Shown here piece after piece: positions 20,516 through 29,811 of a DNA stretch of 64,000 nt; the first letter of the stretch is position 1, and every line of letters starts with the position of its first letter. Where the stretch lies: positions 118,081 through 182,080 of the forward strand of contig NZ_FOLW01000003.1 in assembly GCF_900112475.1 (NCBI RefSeq), given 5' to 3'. Source of the stretch: Pragia fontium DSM 5563 = ATCC 49100 (GTDB taxonomy: Bacteria > Pseudomonadota > Gammaproteobacteria > Enterobacterales > Enterobacteriaceae). Below the pieces are notes generated by a model. That model was not told the DNA's origin and did no database searches. It saw nothing but the letters and a program-made list of their open reading frames with translations. The translations under genes and the position numbers were made by a program.

Positions 20516-21596
20516 TAAATGAATATCCTTTTCATTGAATTAATAACTATTAATTATTATTAATATGCAACGTTTTAATATTTATCCTGATGAGGGTAGA
20601 TTACACGTTTAAGACATAACAAAAAAATCGTTTATTCATTTTGATTTCTTCTTTTGCAATAGCTTTTCACTATCAATTCCTTGTTAATGATCGGTGTAAC
20701 AGATCGTTTGATTTGTTAACATTATTTATCTGTATGAATATTAAGTGGTTTGGTTTTTATTTATTTTTTAAGAGAAGGTGCTGAAGTGCAACAACGCTTT
20801 GGTTGCTTGTTTTGATAAATAATTTAAATAAATTAAATTAGCAGGGGGGATATGTAAATTTTGATAGGTTTTTTTGTTATTAATTAATCAGGTTGATGGG
20901 TTTAAATTAAAGGCGTGAGAATATCATCGTTATCTATTATGCGTTATTTAAGATGATATCTGATGAACCCAGATTATTTTTAGATAATGATAGACTTTTT
21001 TTAACTAAAGCATAGAGGAAGTCCGGCTGAAAAAGTGACTGTATTTTGCCAAACCATAGCGGTTATCTTACTGTTTTATCAATTTTTTAATCCATCTTCA
21101 TTGAATGTCATCACTGAGCAATACATGACTGATTCTACATTATCAAGCATAGGGTCGATGATATTGATAGTGACCTTTTAAACTAAAAGCCTCCTATATA
21201 TATTAAAAACGGTATTCTGTATTTCGATGTTAGCCTGCGGACTCGCTGTTTTTTAAATTTTTAAGCGCTTTTATTTTTATTATCAGCAGATGTGATATCA
21301 ACATATTTCAATCCTGCTGAGGAATGGAGGTATTTGAGCGCCTATGGTTTTTAGTTAAGTAAAAATATAAAACAATGATTAAGAAAATATGCATCAAGCA
21401 ACGGTTAATTGACAAATTATGACGAAAACACAGGTTTATTTACATATTGTGCTTATTGTAAATATATAAAATTAATGTAATCAGTATGTTAAAAAATATG
21501 AGTTGAAAAGCACATTATTTGTATGGTTTGGTGAAAAAACAAATTGATATAGTTCGCAGGAAACTATATTTATCGCAACTTTCAAGGTGTTTTATC
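20516..21596. other. AT-rich divergent spacer of about 1.1 kb
   Basis: No intact gene is visible. The DNA is very AT-rich and must hold the divergent promoters of the autotransporter pair and the amine oxidase operon. One frame (21035-21256) would encode a hydrophobic, membrane-like peptide interrupted by a single TAA at 21179. It may be a relic of a membrane protein gene or chance. There is no recognisable tRNA or insertion sequence. Confidence 0.45.
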
Positions 21597-23177
21597 ATGA
21601 ATACAAAGAATGTGAGTCGTAGAGATTTGCTCAAAGTTATTGGTGCAACGGCGGGTGGCGCCGTGATGTATCAGGTAATGACGGCTTTAGCCCATGCGAA
21701 TGAAAGTGACTTTACTGCTCCCCCAGTACTGGGTGGGGCACCGAATGGGTCGAGCGTTGTCATTCTGGGAGCAGGTATTGCCGGTCTGGTTGCTGCACAT
21801 GAATTGCGCAAGGCGGGCTACAAGGTCACTCTTCTCGAATATAACAATCGGGTTGGCGGTCGAGCTTGGGCTATCCACGGCGGTGATAAATATACTGAAC
21901 TTGGCGGTTTCACTCAGGAATGCCGTTTTGATCCCGGCCTGTACATTAACCCGGGTCCATGGCGTGTTCCTTATCATCATCGAGGCTATCTACACTATGC
22001 CCGTGAATTTGGCGTTAAGCTGGAAGCGTTCAATGCCCTTAATGGTAATGCTTTTCTGCATAATTCTCAGGCATTTGGCGGCAAACCTCAGCGTTATCGC
22101 CATATTGTTTCCGATTACAACGGCCAGATTACTGAACTGCTAAGTAAAGCGGTAACCCAAGATAAGCTTGACGATATGGTGACAAAAGAGACTCAGGAAG
22201 TCCTTTTGGAATCATTACGTTCGTGGGGGGTGTTAGATAAAGACTTCCGCTATACGCCAGCCACCGCTTCAGCCCAGCGTGGTTTTGCACAAGATCCGGG
22301 TGCCACCGCCGATGGTGTACCGAGCACGCCAATAAAACTCGATGATATTTTGTCATCCCGCCTGTGGGAAACGCTCAGTCTGCCATTCTCTTATGAGTAC
22401 GGTTCCAGTATTTTCCAACCGGTAGGTGGTATGGATGCGTTGCCTAAAGCGATGGGCAAAACGCTGAACGATTTGGTGACGTTTAATGCCAAGGTGAAAA
22501 AGATCATTCAGTCCGATAAGAATGTGACAGTCACTTATCAAGATGTTGCGAACAATAATGCAGAAAAAACGGTTCAGGCTGACTGGTGTATCTGTACCAT
22601 TCCATTCTCTATCTTGGCACAAATCGAGCATAACTTTAGTGAAGCCATGGAAGCGGGTATTGCCAGTGTGCCTTATGCACCAAGCTTTAAAGCCGGTATC
22701 CAATTTAAACGCCGCTTCTGGGAAGAAGATGAAGCCATCTACGGCGGCATTACCTTTACCGATTTGCCAATCGGTCAGATATCTTACCCAAGCAGTGATT
22801 ACCTGTCTAAAGGTAAGGGTGTGGTGTTGGGTTCCTATCTGTTTGGTGTTAATGCCTTCCAGTTTTCCAGTTTGTCACCAGAGGAAAGATTGAAAAAAAC
22901 CATGGAGTCATTTACCAAAATCCATCCGCAGGCGAAAGATGAATTTGATAATGGCGTCACCATGGCATGGCACCGTTCACCTTTCTCATTAGGCTGCTAT
23001 GGTCTTTGGACGACAGAAACCAGAGATAAGCACTTTAAAAACGTATCGCAGATGGATAATCGGGTGGTGATGGCTGGCGAACATATCTCCTATATTCCGG
23101 CCTGGCAGGAAGGTGCCATTCTTTCCGCGATGGAAGCAATCCGTCAGGTTAATGAGCGTGCGGCTGCGTCTAAATAA
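21597..23177 (+). CDS. Tat-exported flavin amine oxidase
   Basis: This is a 526-residue FAD enzyme of the flavin monoamine oxidase family, expected to oxidise an amine or amino acid in the periplasm. A twin-arginine signal (SRRDLLK, residues 7-13, then a hydrophobic stretch ending AHA) precedes the FAD-binding GAGIAG at about 58-63 and the RVGGRAW segment. The C-terminal FAD-contact region reads GEHISYIPAWQEGAI near residue 494. The ATG at 21597 was chosen over an upstream TTG because it starts the Tat signal and has AAGGTG at proper spacing. Two cytochrome c genes follow, so electrons probably pass to cytochrome and not oxygen, as known for nicotine oxidoreductase NicA2 with CycN. The substrate is unknown. 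Confidence 0.88.
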   Translation: MNTKNVSRRDLLKVIGATAGGAVMYQVMTALAHANESDFTAPPVLGGAPNGSSVVILGAGIAGLVAAHELRKAGYKVTLLEYNNRVGGRAWAIHGGDKYTELGGFTQECRFDPGLYINPGPWRVPYHHRGYLHYAREFGVKLEAFNALNGNAFLHNSQAFGGKPQRYRHIVSDYNGQITELLSKAVTQDKLDDMVTKETQEVLLESLRSWGVLDKDFRYTPATASAQRGFAQDPGATADGVPSTPIKLDDILSSRLWETLSLPFSYEYGSSIFQPVGGMDALPKAMGKTLNDLVTFNAKVKKIIQSDKNVTVTYQDVANNNAEKTVQADWCICTIPFSILAQIEHNFSEAMEAGIASVPYAPSFKAGIQFKRRFWEEDEAIYGGITFTDLPIGQISYPSSDYLSKGKGVVLGSYLFGVNAFQFSSLSPEERLKKTMESFTKIHPQAKDEFDNGVTMAWHRSPFSLGCYGLWTTETRDKHFKNVSQMDNRVVMAGEHISYIPAWQEGAILSAMEAIRQVNERAAASK

Positions 23178-23193
23178 TAGGGGAGACATTGCG

Positions 23194-23610
23194 ATGTTTA
23201 GAAAATTGATTCTGGCTTTAAGCCTGTCGCTTTTGGGTACCAGTCTGTGCTTTGCAGATGGTGTTGGCACCACGGGGCCTGGCCAATTTCCAGAACGCAC
23301 TGGTGATGCCTTGTATCAATCCATATGCCAATCTTGCCATATGCCTGCCGGTGAAGGTGCGGTAGGCGCGGGTCATTATCCACCGTTGGCTGATAACGGG
23401 GACCTGATCTCATCGATGTTTTTAGCCGATATCATTATGTATGGAAAACGCGGTATGCCGCCTTTTGGTGGCGTGCTGGATGATGAGCAAATTATGGAAT
23501 TGACCAACTATATTCGCAGTCATTTTGGTAATGATTACAAAGATAAAATTACTCAGGAGCAGATTCATTTCCTGCGTAAACCTGGCTATGAATATGTTGA
23601 TATGGACTAA
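23194..23610 (+). CDS. Periplasmic monohaem c-type cytochrome
   Basis: This is a 138-residue class I cytochrome c. A signal peptide (about 1-22, ending CFA) is followed by the haem motif CQSCH near residue 47 and a likely distal ligand Met in the GKRGMPPFGG segment. The ATG at 23194 has GGGGAG upstream and begins the signal peptide; it lies 16 bp after the amine oxidase stop. It probably accepts electrons from the flavoenzyme and passes them to the membrane-bound trihaem cytochrome encoded next. Confidence 0.92.
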   Translation: MFRKLILALSLSLLGTSLCFADGVGTTGPGQFPERTGDALYQSICQSCHMPAGEGAVGAGHYPPLADNGDLISSMFLADIIMYGKRGMPPFGGVLDDEQIMELTNYIRSHFGNDYKDKITQEQIHFLRKPGYEYVDMD

Positions 23611-23676
23611 TTCCGTTACGATTTGCCCTGATTAGGCTTTCTTATTTTTTGTATTGAAAAGCATGTGAGACCAAAG

Positions 23677-24987
23677 ATGAAAAAATTTATCTTGAGAACC
23701 GTTGTCACGCTCATCTGTTGTTTCTTGATCGTGCTTGCTTTTGCGCTGTGGCCGACTAGTACTCCGCCATTAAACGCAGATCAACACGCCTTGGACAATC
23801 CCGAGCTGGTTCAGAAAGGACGCTATCTGGCAACATTAGGTGACTGTGCGGCCTGCCATACTCAGTCTGGCTCCGCATTGTATGCCGGCGGTGCAGCAAT
23901 TCAGTCGCCGATTGGCGGCATCTATCCTCCCAATATCACACCGGACAAAGAAAATGGTATAGGTGAGTATACGCTTGATGATTTTGCCAGAGCGATGCGT
24001 AACGGTATTCGTAAAGATGGCATTACCCTATATCCAGCGATGCCTTATCCTTCCTATTCACGCCTAAGTGATGATGATATTACCGCCCTTTATGCTTATT
24101 TCCGCTATGGGGTGGAGGCTAACGCAACGCCGAATAAGCCGACTGATATTATTTGGCCTCTTTCTACACGTTGGCCTTTGGCTATCTGGCGTAAACTTTT
24201 TGCTCCTGAGGATGTGGCGTTCGATGCCGCCCGCTATCACGATGCTAAAATTGCGCAAGGGGCTTATATTGTCGAAGGACTGGGACACTGCGGTACCTGC
24301 CATACGCCTCGTGACTTTACCCTGAAAGAGCAAGGCCTTGATAACTCATCGCCAACCTATTTGGCTGGCGGACAGGTTATCGATGGCTGGTTTGTGCCAA
24401 GCCTGCTTAATAATGCGGAAGGGCTTAAACACTATTCAGCAGAGGATATTGTGGCAACGCTGCGTACCGGCCGTACGGCAAAACACGTGGTGATTGGTAG
24501 CCCAATGAATGATGTGGTGATCAATAGCAGTTCCATGTGGAATACCGATGATTTGGAGGCAGTTGCTGCTTATCTTAAATCATTGCCAGAGTCTAAGTCT
24601 GAAGCTACTGCACCTGTTGCTGTGGTATCTCAAGAAAGCGATCAAGTGCTGAACGAAAAAGCGCGTATGGCCTTTGCCTATCAGAAATCTTGTTCATATT
24701 GCCATGAAAGTAATGGGCAGGGAGAGGCCGATATATTCCCTGCATTGGCTGGAAATAACACGGTGCTTGCGCCGAATCCACAGTCAGTCATCCGCATTAT
24801 TTTGGATGGCTATGATGTGCCAACTATCGATAGTAAGCAGATCCCAATGCGTATGCCGTATTTCCGTGACAGATTATCCGATAAGGAAATTGCCGATATC
24901 GTTAATTATATTCGTGGAAGCTGGGGCAATCAGGCATCGATGGTAACGCCTGAGCAGGTTAAACAAATCAGGCTTGAGCATAAGTAG
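23677..24987 (+). CDS. Membrane-anchored trihaem cytochrome c
   Basis: This 436-residue cytochrome resembles the cytochrome subunit of alcohol dehydrogenases and gluconate dehydrogenases. One N-terminal hydrophobic helix (about 3-24) acts as signal or anchor. Three haem motifs follow in order: CAACH (about 52), CGTCH (about 205) and CSYCH (about 338), each in its own cytochrome c domain. Related proteins deliver electrons to ubiquinone or a terminal oxidase. The start could be the GTG four codons upstream (23665); neither has a strong ribosome site. It is last in the operon, 66 bp after the monohaem gene, and followed by a clear terminator. It is a paralogue of the trihaem cytochrome at 56.4-57.7 kb. 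Confidence 0.92.
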   Translation: MKKFILRTVVTLICCFLIVLAFALWPTSTPPLNADQHALDNPELVQKGRYLATLGDCAACHTQSGSALYAGGAAIQSPIGGIYPPNITPDKENGIGEYTLDDFARAMRNGIRKDGITLYPAMPYPSYSRLSDDDITALYAYFRYGVEANATPNKPTDIIWPLSTRWPLAIWRKLFAPEDVAFDAARYHDAKIAQGAYIVEGLGHCGTCHTPRDFTLKEQGLDNSSPTYLAGGQVIDGWFVPSLLNNAEGLKHYSAEDIVATLRTGRTAKHVVIGSPMNDVVINSSSMWNTDDLEAVAAYLKSLPESKSEATAPVAVVSQESDQVLNEKARMAFAYQKSCSYCHESNGQGEADIFPALAGNNTVLAPNPQSVIRIILDGYDVPTIDSKQIPMRMPYFRDRLSDKEIADIVNYIRGSWGNQASMVTPEQVKQIRLEHK

Positions 24988-25054
24988 TTTGTCACATTGA
25001 TGTCTTGAAGCATGGGCTTATCGATTTTGGTTTGCCCATATTACAAACACCTAG

Positions 25055-25095
25055 GCCGGGAAGGGAACAAAGGTTCCTTTTCCGGCTTATTTTTT
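25055..25095 (+). terminator. Intrinsic terminator of the amine oxidase/cytochrome operon
   Basis: A long stem (GCCGGGAAGGGAAC pairing with GTTCCTTTTCCGGC, loop AAAG) is followed by TTATTTTTTT. It lies about 70 bp past the trihaem cytochrome stop. Confidence 0.9.
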
Positions 25096-25334
25096 TGATT
25101 CATACATATTTAATCTATCACTCCTATTAGCCATGATACCTTTATTGTAGCCGGACTTTCGCCGGCTTGCTCTGAGCACCTCCGGGGGGGATAAGCCAGA
25201 TAGACAGCTCTGAACTGTTCCTGAACTCTCCCTTACGCCTTGGCATGGTTTTGCTTCTGCTCGGGTTTATCTTGACTAACCAGCTTATCCATTCTGTCCT
25301 TTATGCCGCAAAAAGTAACATATCTAAATTGGCG

Positions 25335-26315
25335 TTATAAAAACCCCTTCATCAAATCGGTAATATGTAATATACCGACCACTTCACTTTCATCATTGAT
25401 CACCGGTAGTACGGTTATCGGTTTAGGTTGATGATTTTCCATCAGGGAAATTGCCTCTGCTGCCAGCTTGTCGTGATGCACTGCGAGGGGATTTCGGGTC
25501 ATTACACTGGCTACCGGCTGGTGCAGAATTTGCGTATCTTGCGCCAGATGTCGGCGGATATCCCCATCGGTTATCAAACCGATTAATTTACCCGCTGAAT
25601 CAATCACCGATGTGGCACCAAACCCTTTGTCGGTCATGACGAACAGCGCGTCGGCAATGCTGTTTTCCGGTGTGACCAGTGGGTTTTGTTCTCCGCTGTG
25701 CATCACATGTTCAACGGTTAACAGCAGCTTGCGCCCCAGTGCGCCTCCCGGGTGGAACAGAGCAAAGTCATTGGCAGTAAATTGGCGAGACTGCATCAGT
25801 ACAACGGCCAAGGCATCACCTAATGCCAGTGCCACGGTGGTGCTACTGGTCGGGGCTAAATCCAGCGGGCAGGCTTCTTTATCTACCGAGGCATCCAAGG
25901 TGATATCTGAATATTGAGCCAGCGTAGAGTGAGTGTTACCGCACAGGGCGATAATTTGTGCACCGATACGACGAATCGCCGGCAATATATTGATAATTTC
26001 CGGGGTTTCACCGCTGTTGGATAGGGCAATCACCACATCATGAGGGGTAATCATGCCTAAATCACCGTGGCTGCCCTCTGCCGGATGCAGGTAATAGGCT
26101 GGTGTTCCGGTGCTCATCAGTGTTGCTGCTATTTTGCGGGCAATGTAACCCGGCTTTCCCATTCCGGTCAGAATGAGCCGTCCCTTCATCGTTAGGATGG
26201 TTTCAATAGCTTGGCTAAATTGCCCATCGATTCGGTCTGCGGCAACCTGGATTGCCTGCATTTCAGTTGTCAGTACCTGCCGGGCTTGCTCAATAAAGTC
26301 CAGATGCTTGTTCAT
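25335..26315 (-). CDS. KpsF/GutQ-family arabinose 5-phosphate isomerase
   Basis: This is a 326-residue enzyme of the family that interconverts D-ribulose 5-phosphate and D-arabinose 5-phosphate. It has an N-terminal SIS domain (about 30-170; LTGMGKPGYIARKIA and the SNSGETPE loop) followed by two CBS domains (about 205-260 and 270-325). The ATG at 26315 is preferred to an upstream TTG because GAGAG lies just before it. The essential family copy, kdsD, normally sits in the lptA/lptB region, so this looks like an extra GutQ-type paralogue. It is divergent from a DeoR-type regulator; in E. coli gutQ also follows a DeoR-type gene (gutR). Confidence 0.88.
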   Translation of the reverse strand: MNKHLDFIEQARQVLTTEMQAIQVAADRIDGQFSQAIETILTMKGRLILTGMGKPGYIARKIAATLMSTGTPAYYLHPAEGSHGDLGMITPHDVVIALSNSGETPEIINILPAIRRIGAQIIALCGNTHSTLAQYSDITLDASVDKEACPLDLAPTSSTTVALALGDALAVVLMQSRQFTANDFALFHPGGALGRKLLLTVEHVMHSGEQNPLVTPENSIADALFVMTDKGFGATSVIDSAGKLIGLITDGDIRRHLAQDTQILHQPVASVMTRNPLAVHHDKLAAEAISLMENHQPKPITVLPVINDESEVVGILHITDLMKGFL

Positions 26316-26546
26316 ATTCACTCTCGCCAATCCTGCTTAAACGGCCTTTAGCATAACGCCTACGGCATATCCGCTCTATGGCATTAAGCCCGGGTTAACA
26401 GAAATTGAATAATCAAATTTAAGAAATTAGAGCTGCTTAGCAACTGTGATTTTATTCTGTGAAAGTGTTAATGGATTCACAGATGCTAAAAATTCACCGG
26501 GCATACTTGCTGCTGTTTTCACTGATGTGTGATGTGAGGGAGTGTG

Positions 26547-27293
26547 ATGCTGGAGATGCCAAGATATAAAAAAATATTAGAAATATTAGATAATTATGAA
26601 GTCTGCATGATTAACGATCTGGCTCGGTTGTTAGCCGTGTCTCATATGAGTATTCGTCGAGATTTAAAACAGTTGCAGGAGCGAGGGCTGGTTCAACTGG
26701 CTTACGGAGGGCAGGTTAAAAAGCGGTTTCTCGAACAGAGCCCGCTTTATGACATCAAAGAAACTCGCTGTTCTGCAAGCAAAAAGCTGATTGGTCAGAA
26801 GGCCTGTGAGCTGCTCCAGCCAGATATGGTGGTGTTTATGGACGGCGGCACTACCGTGCGCGAGATGATTCCATACATCCAAGTACCGGTTACGGTGATC
26901 ACGCTGGATCTGGCGATTGCCATGGCGCTGAATAGTAAGCCTGAAGTGAAGTTGATTCTCTGTCCGGGGGAAGTACTGCCAAAAAATCGAGCCTGCTATA
27001 ACTCCGAAACCATTCGCTATCTGTCTGAACGTATTACCGATATTGCTTTCATTGGTGCCGATGGCTTCAGCACTGAATTTGGTGCGCTTACCACCAGTCA
27101 AATCAAAGCCGATTGCAAATGGATGGCGATAAATCGTTCTGTTCAATCCGCGCTGCTGGTGGATAGCAGCAAGTTGAATATTCGCTGTCGCCATAAAATT
27201 GGCGACCTGTCTCAGTTTCACCACCTGATTACCGACCGGACATTGACCGAGCTCTATCCCAATTCCACACAAGACCTGCGTTTGTCCCAATAA
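26547..27293 (+). CDS. DeoR-family transcriptional regulator
   Basis: This 248-residue regulator has an N-terminal DeoR winged helix (about 3-58; SHMSIRRDLKQLQERG is the recognition helix) and a sugar-phosphate-binding C-domain related to ribose 5-phosphate isomerases (FMDGGTTVREM near 95, FIGADGFS near 170). A GAGGGA ribosome site at 26536-26541 supports the ATG at 26547; a GTG directly precedes it. It is the first gene of the kinase-pdxA2-permease cluster and most likely represses it in the absence of a sugar acid or its phosphate. Its 231-bp divergent spacer to the isomerase gene would hold the operators. Confidence 0.9.
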   Translation: MLEMPRYKKILEILDNYEVCMINDLARLLAVSHMSIRRDLKQLQERGLVQLAYGGQVKKRFLEQSPLYDIKETRCSASKKLIGQKACELLQPDMVVFMDGGTTVREMIPYIQVPVTVITLDLAIAMALNSKPEVKLILCPGEVLPKNRACYNSETIRYLSERITDIAFIGADGFSTEFGALTTSQIKADCKWMAINRSVQSALLVDSSKLNIRCRHKIGDLSQFHHLITDRTLTELYPNSTQDLRLSQ

Positions 27294-27321
27294 CACTAAT
27301 AATAAGATTAAGGAGCACACC

Positions 27322-28659
27322 ATGAAAGTCGCGATTGTTGCCGATGATTTAACCGGCGCCAATGCCACCAGCGCATTGCTGAGTAAGAAAGGGTTTAGCG
27401 CCATCACCTGTTTAGAGGAGTTTCATCACTCATTGAGTGATTTTGAAATTGTCTCTTTTTCTACCGATTCCCGTTCCATTCCGGCAAAGGAAGCCTATAG
27501 CCGAGTGAGTCAATGTATCGAACAGTTTAAACCTTTGGCTCCGCTGATCAGTAAACGCATTGACTCTACCCTTAGGGGCAATTTGGGGGCTGAGGTTGAT
27601 GCCGTGTTGGATAATAACCCGGAGCTAATGGCGCTAGTGGTGCCGGTTTATCCTTCCAGCGGACGAATTTGCGTCGGTGGATCGCTGCTGGTTGCTGGCA
27701 TACCGCTACAGAACACCATGATGAAAGACGATCCTAAAAATCCAATGACCGAATCGTCGGTACTGGAGCTGTTTCGTCAGCAGTCTGAGTATGAACCGTT
27801 CCATATCCCGCTGCGGGATGTGTTAGCCGGGGAGCAAGTGCTGGCGGATCGTTTGACGGAAATTTACCGGCAGGGCGGTCGTCTGGTGATCTTCGATGCC
27901 ACGACCGATCTGGATATTGCCACCATTGCTAAAGCGGCTGAGCAATCGCTGCTCCCGGTATTTTGTGTCGATCCCGGGCCGTTTACCGCCCAGTTAGCCC
28001 ATTTACGCTACTCCAGCAACCGTACCATGACCAATAAAGTGTTTATCGCCATTGGCAGCGTGTCGGAGCTGACCCAGCGGCAGATCAAAAAATTGAAGTA
28101 TGACCGTAACGTTTGGCTGGAAGTGGTGGCACCACGCCAGTTGATGGATATTTCCCGTCATCCGGGTAAAGCCGGGCCGTTGGTGAAGATGCTGCTGAAT
28201 AAATCAGAGCAGTTTGACATTGTCGGAATAGATACGGTGGAAGCGCCGGAGCACGTTTGCGATCTCAATCAGTTGGCGCAGGAATATCAGGTGGATAAAT
28301 CCGAAGCCAGCCAGATGATCAACCGCGGTATTGCCGAAGTGACGGCTCAGGTTTTACTCAATCGAGAATCGACCTTTCGGGGCATCTATACCAGTGGCGG
28401 TGACGTTACCGTAGCGGTTACTAACCGTTTAGGGAGTAAGGGATTCATTCTGAAAGATGAAGTTGAGCCGCTGGCGGTTTACGGTCACTTAATCGGCGAA
28501 AGATGTAATGGATTATCGATTGTCACTAAGGGTGGATTTGTCGGTAACGACAGTACGTTAGTCCACTGTATCGATTATCTCAGTACCAAAATCTCGACTT
28601 ACGATACCAACGTGAACAGAGACATTTCAGTATCTACCGTTATTAATTCAGGAGCATAA
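27322..28659 (+). CDS. dtnK: Four-carbon acid sugar kinase (DUF1537; D-threonate kinase DtnK-like)
   Basis: This 445-residue kinase belongs to the DUF1537 family, which phosphorylates four-carbon sugar acids at C4. The N-terminal substrate domain shows ADDLTGANATSALL at residues 7-20 and SKRIDSTLRGNLGAE at about 73-87. The C-terminal nucleotide-binding domain contains TSGGDVTVAV near 353 and VTKGGFVGND near 400. Adjacent pdxA2 with a DeoR regulator and GntP permease matches the D-threonate locus of Salmonella, hence D-threonate as the likely substrate. D-erythronate or a related acid cannot be excluded from sequence. Confidence 0.88.
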   Translation: MKVAIVADDLTGANATSALLSKKGFSAITCLEEFHHSLSDFEIVSFSTDSRSIPAKEAYSRVSQCIEQFKPLAPLISKRIDSTLRGNLGAEVDAVLDNNPELMALVVPVYPSSGRICVGGSLLVAGIPLQNTMMKDDPKNPMTESSVLELFRQQSEYEPFHIPLRDVLAGEQVLADRLTEIYRQGGRLVIFDATTDLDIATIAKAAEQSLLPVFCVDPGPFTAQLAHLRYSSNRTMTNKVFIAIGSVSELTQRQIKKLKYDRNVWLEVVAPRQLMDISRHPGKAGPLVKMLLNKSEQFDIVGIDTVEAPEHVCDLNQLAQEYQVDKSEASQMINRGIAEVTAQVLLNRESTFRGIYTSGGDVTVAVTNRLGSKGFILKDEVEPLAVYGHLIGERCNGLSIVTKGGFVGNDSTLVHCIDYLSTKISTYDTNVNRDISVSTVINSGA

Positions 28660-29661
28660 ATGAACGCAAAACCTTTAATTGGTATTCCTATGGGTGACCC
28701 GGCAGGCATTGGGCCGGAAATCGTGGTGAAAACCGTTGCGGCAAAAGAGGCCCATCAATATGGCAGAATGATTATTGTGGGGGATAAACGCATATTGGAG
28801 GATGCCGCGAAGTTCTCGAATGTGGATATTGACATTAACCCTATCGGAGATGTTAATGAGGCCATATACCAGGATGGAACGCTGAATCTGATCCAGTGCG
28901 GTGAACTGGATTATCAGGCATTTAAACCCGGAGCGATTCAGGGGCAGTGTGGTAAAGCAGCCTATGAATATATCAAAGTCGCCACTGAACTGACGCTGGC
29001 CAATCAGTTTGATGTATTGGCAACAACGCCGATTAATAAAGAGTCATTAAAAGCAGGCAAGGTTAACTATATCGGTCATACCGAGATACTGGCCGATCTA
29101 ACCGGCGCTGACGATCCGCTAACCATGTTTCAGGTTAAAGAGCTGCGGGTGTTCTTCCTGACGCGCCATTTGTCTTTGGTGAAAGCAATTCAGACCTTAA
29201 CACCGGAGCGGGTGTGTGACTATGCCATCCGCTGTGCAGAAGCGCTGCATAAATTAGGGATTAAAGATCCGAAAATGGCGGTGGCCGGTATTAATCCACA
29301 CTGTGGTGAGCACGGCTTATTTGGTCATGAAGACGATGACGTTTTATTGCCGGGTATCGAGATGGCGCAAAAAGCGGGCGTCAATGTGGTTGGCCCTAAA
29401 CCGGCGGATAGCGTATTCCATTTTGCCTTACTCGGTGCGTATGACGCGGTGCTCTCGCCTTACCACGATCAAGGGCATATCGCGACCAAGATGGTGGATT
29501 TCCACCGCACGATTTCAATTACCAACGGTATGCCGATTTTAAGAACCTCGGTGGATCACGGGACGGCAAATGATATTGCCGGCAAAGGGATCGCGAATGC
29601 CGTTAGTTTAATTGAAGCCGTTCGTTTGGCGGCGCTCTATGCGCCTTATTTCAAAAAATAA
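28660..29661 (+). CDS. pdxA2: 4-phospho-D-threonate 3-dehydrogenase PdxA2
   Basis: This is a 333-residue NAD-dependent dehydrogenase of the PdxA family. PdxA2 oxidises and decarboxylates 4-phospho-D-threonate to dihydroxyacetone phosphate. The GDPAGIGPE motif at residues 12-20 and metal-binding histidines in YIGHTEIL (about 136), [14 protein letters not shown] (about 213) and [12 protein letters not shown] (about 267) are intact. It starts one base after the kinase stop codon, so translation is tightly coupled. The housekeeping pdxA of pyridoxal synthesis normally lies with surA and rsmA; this location argues for PdxA2. Confidence 0.9.
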   Translation: MNAKPLIGIPMGDPAGIGPEIVVKTVAAKEAHQYGRMIIVGDKRILEDAAKFSNVDIDINPIGDVNEAIYQDGTLNLIQCGELDYQAFKPGAIQGQCGKAAYEYIKVATELTLANQFDVLATTPINKESLKAGKVNYIGHTEILADLTGADDPLTMFQVKELRVFFLTRHLSLVKAIQTLTPERVCDYAIRCAEALHKLGIKDPKMAVAGINPHCGEHGLFGHEDDDVLLPGIEMAQKAGVNVVGPKPADSVFHFALLGAYDAVLSPYHDQGHIATKMVDFHRTISITNGMPILRTSVDHGTANDIAGKGIANAVSLIEAVRLAALYAPYFKK

Positions 29662-29811
29662 ATATTAGTCTGAAACGATAATAACCGATCTGAATTACGG
29701 TCGTTATATTTAAAAACTAATATAAAAATCATCATATTGTCGGCGCTATCTGACGGAGTTACGCTGTCTGTAATCCGCGAATAGCCCGACCTCGAACGGG
29801 CGGTATTGTTT

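Noticed and set aside
26664-27407. 247-codon minus-strand frame opposite the DeoR regulator
   Set aside because: It mirrors a well-supported regulator gene and the kinase start, and lacks a recognisable domain or ribosome site.
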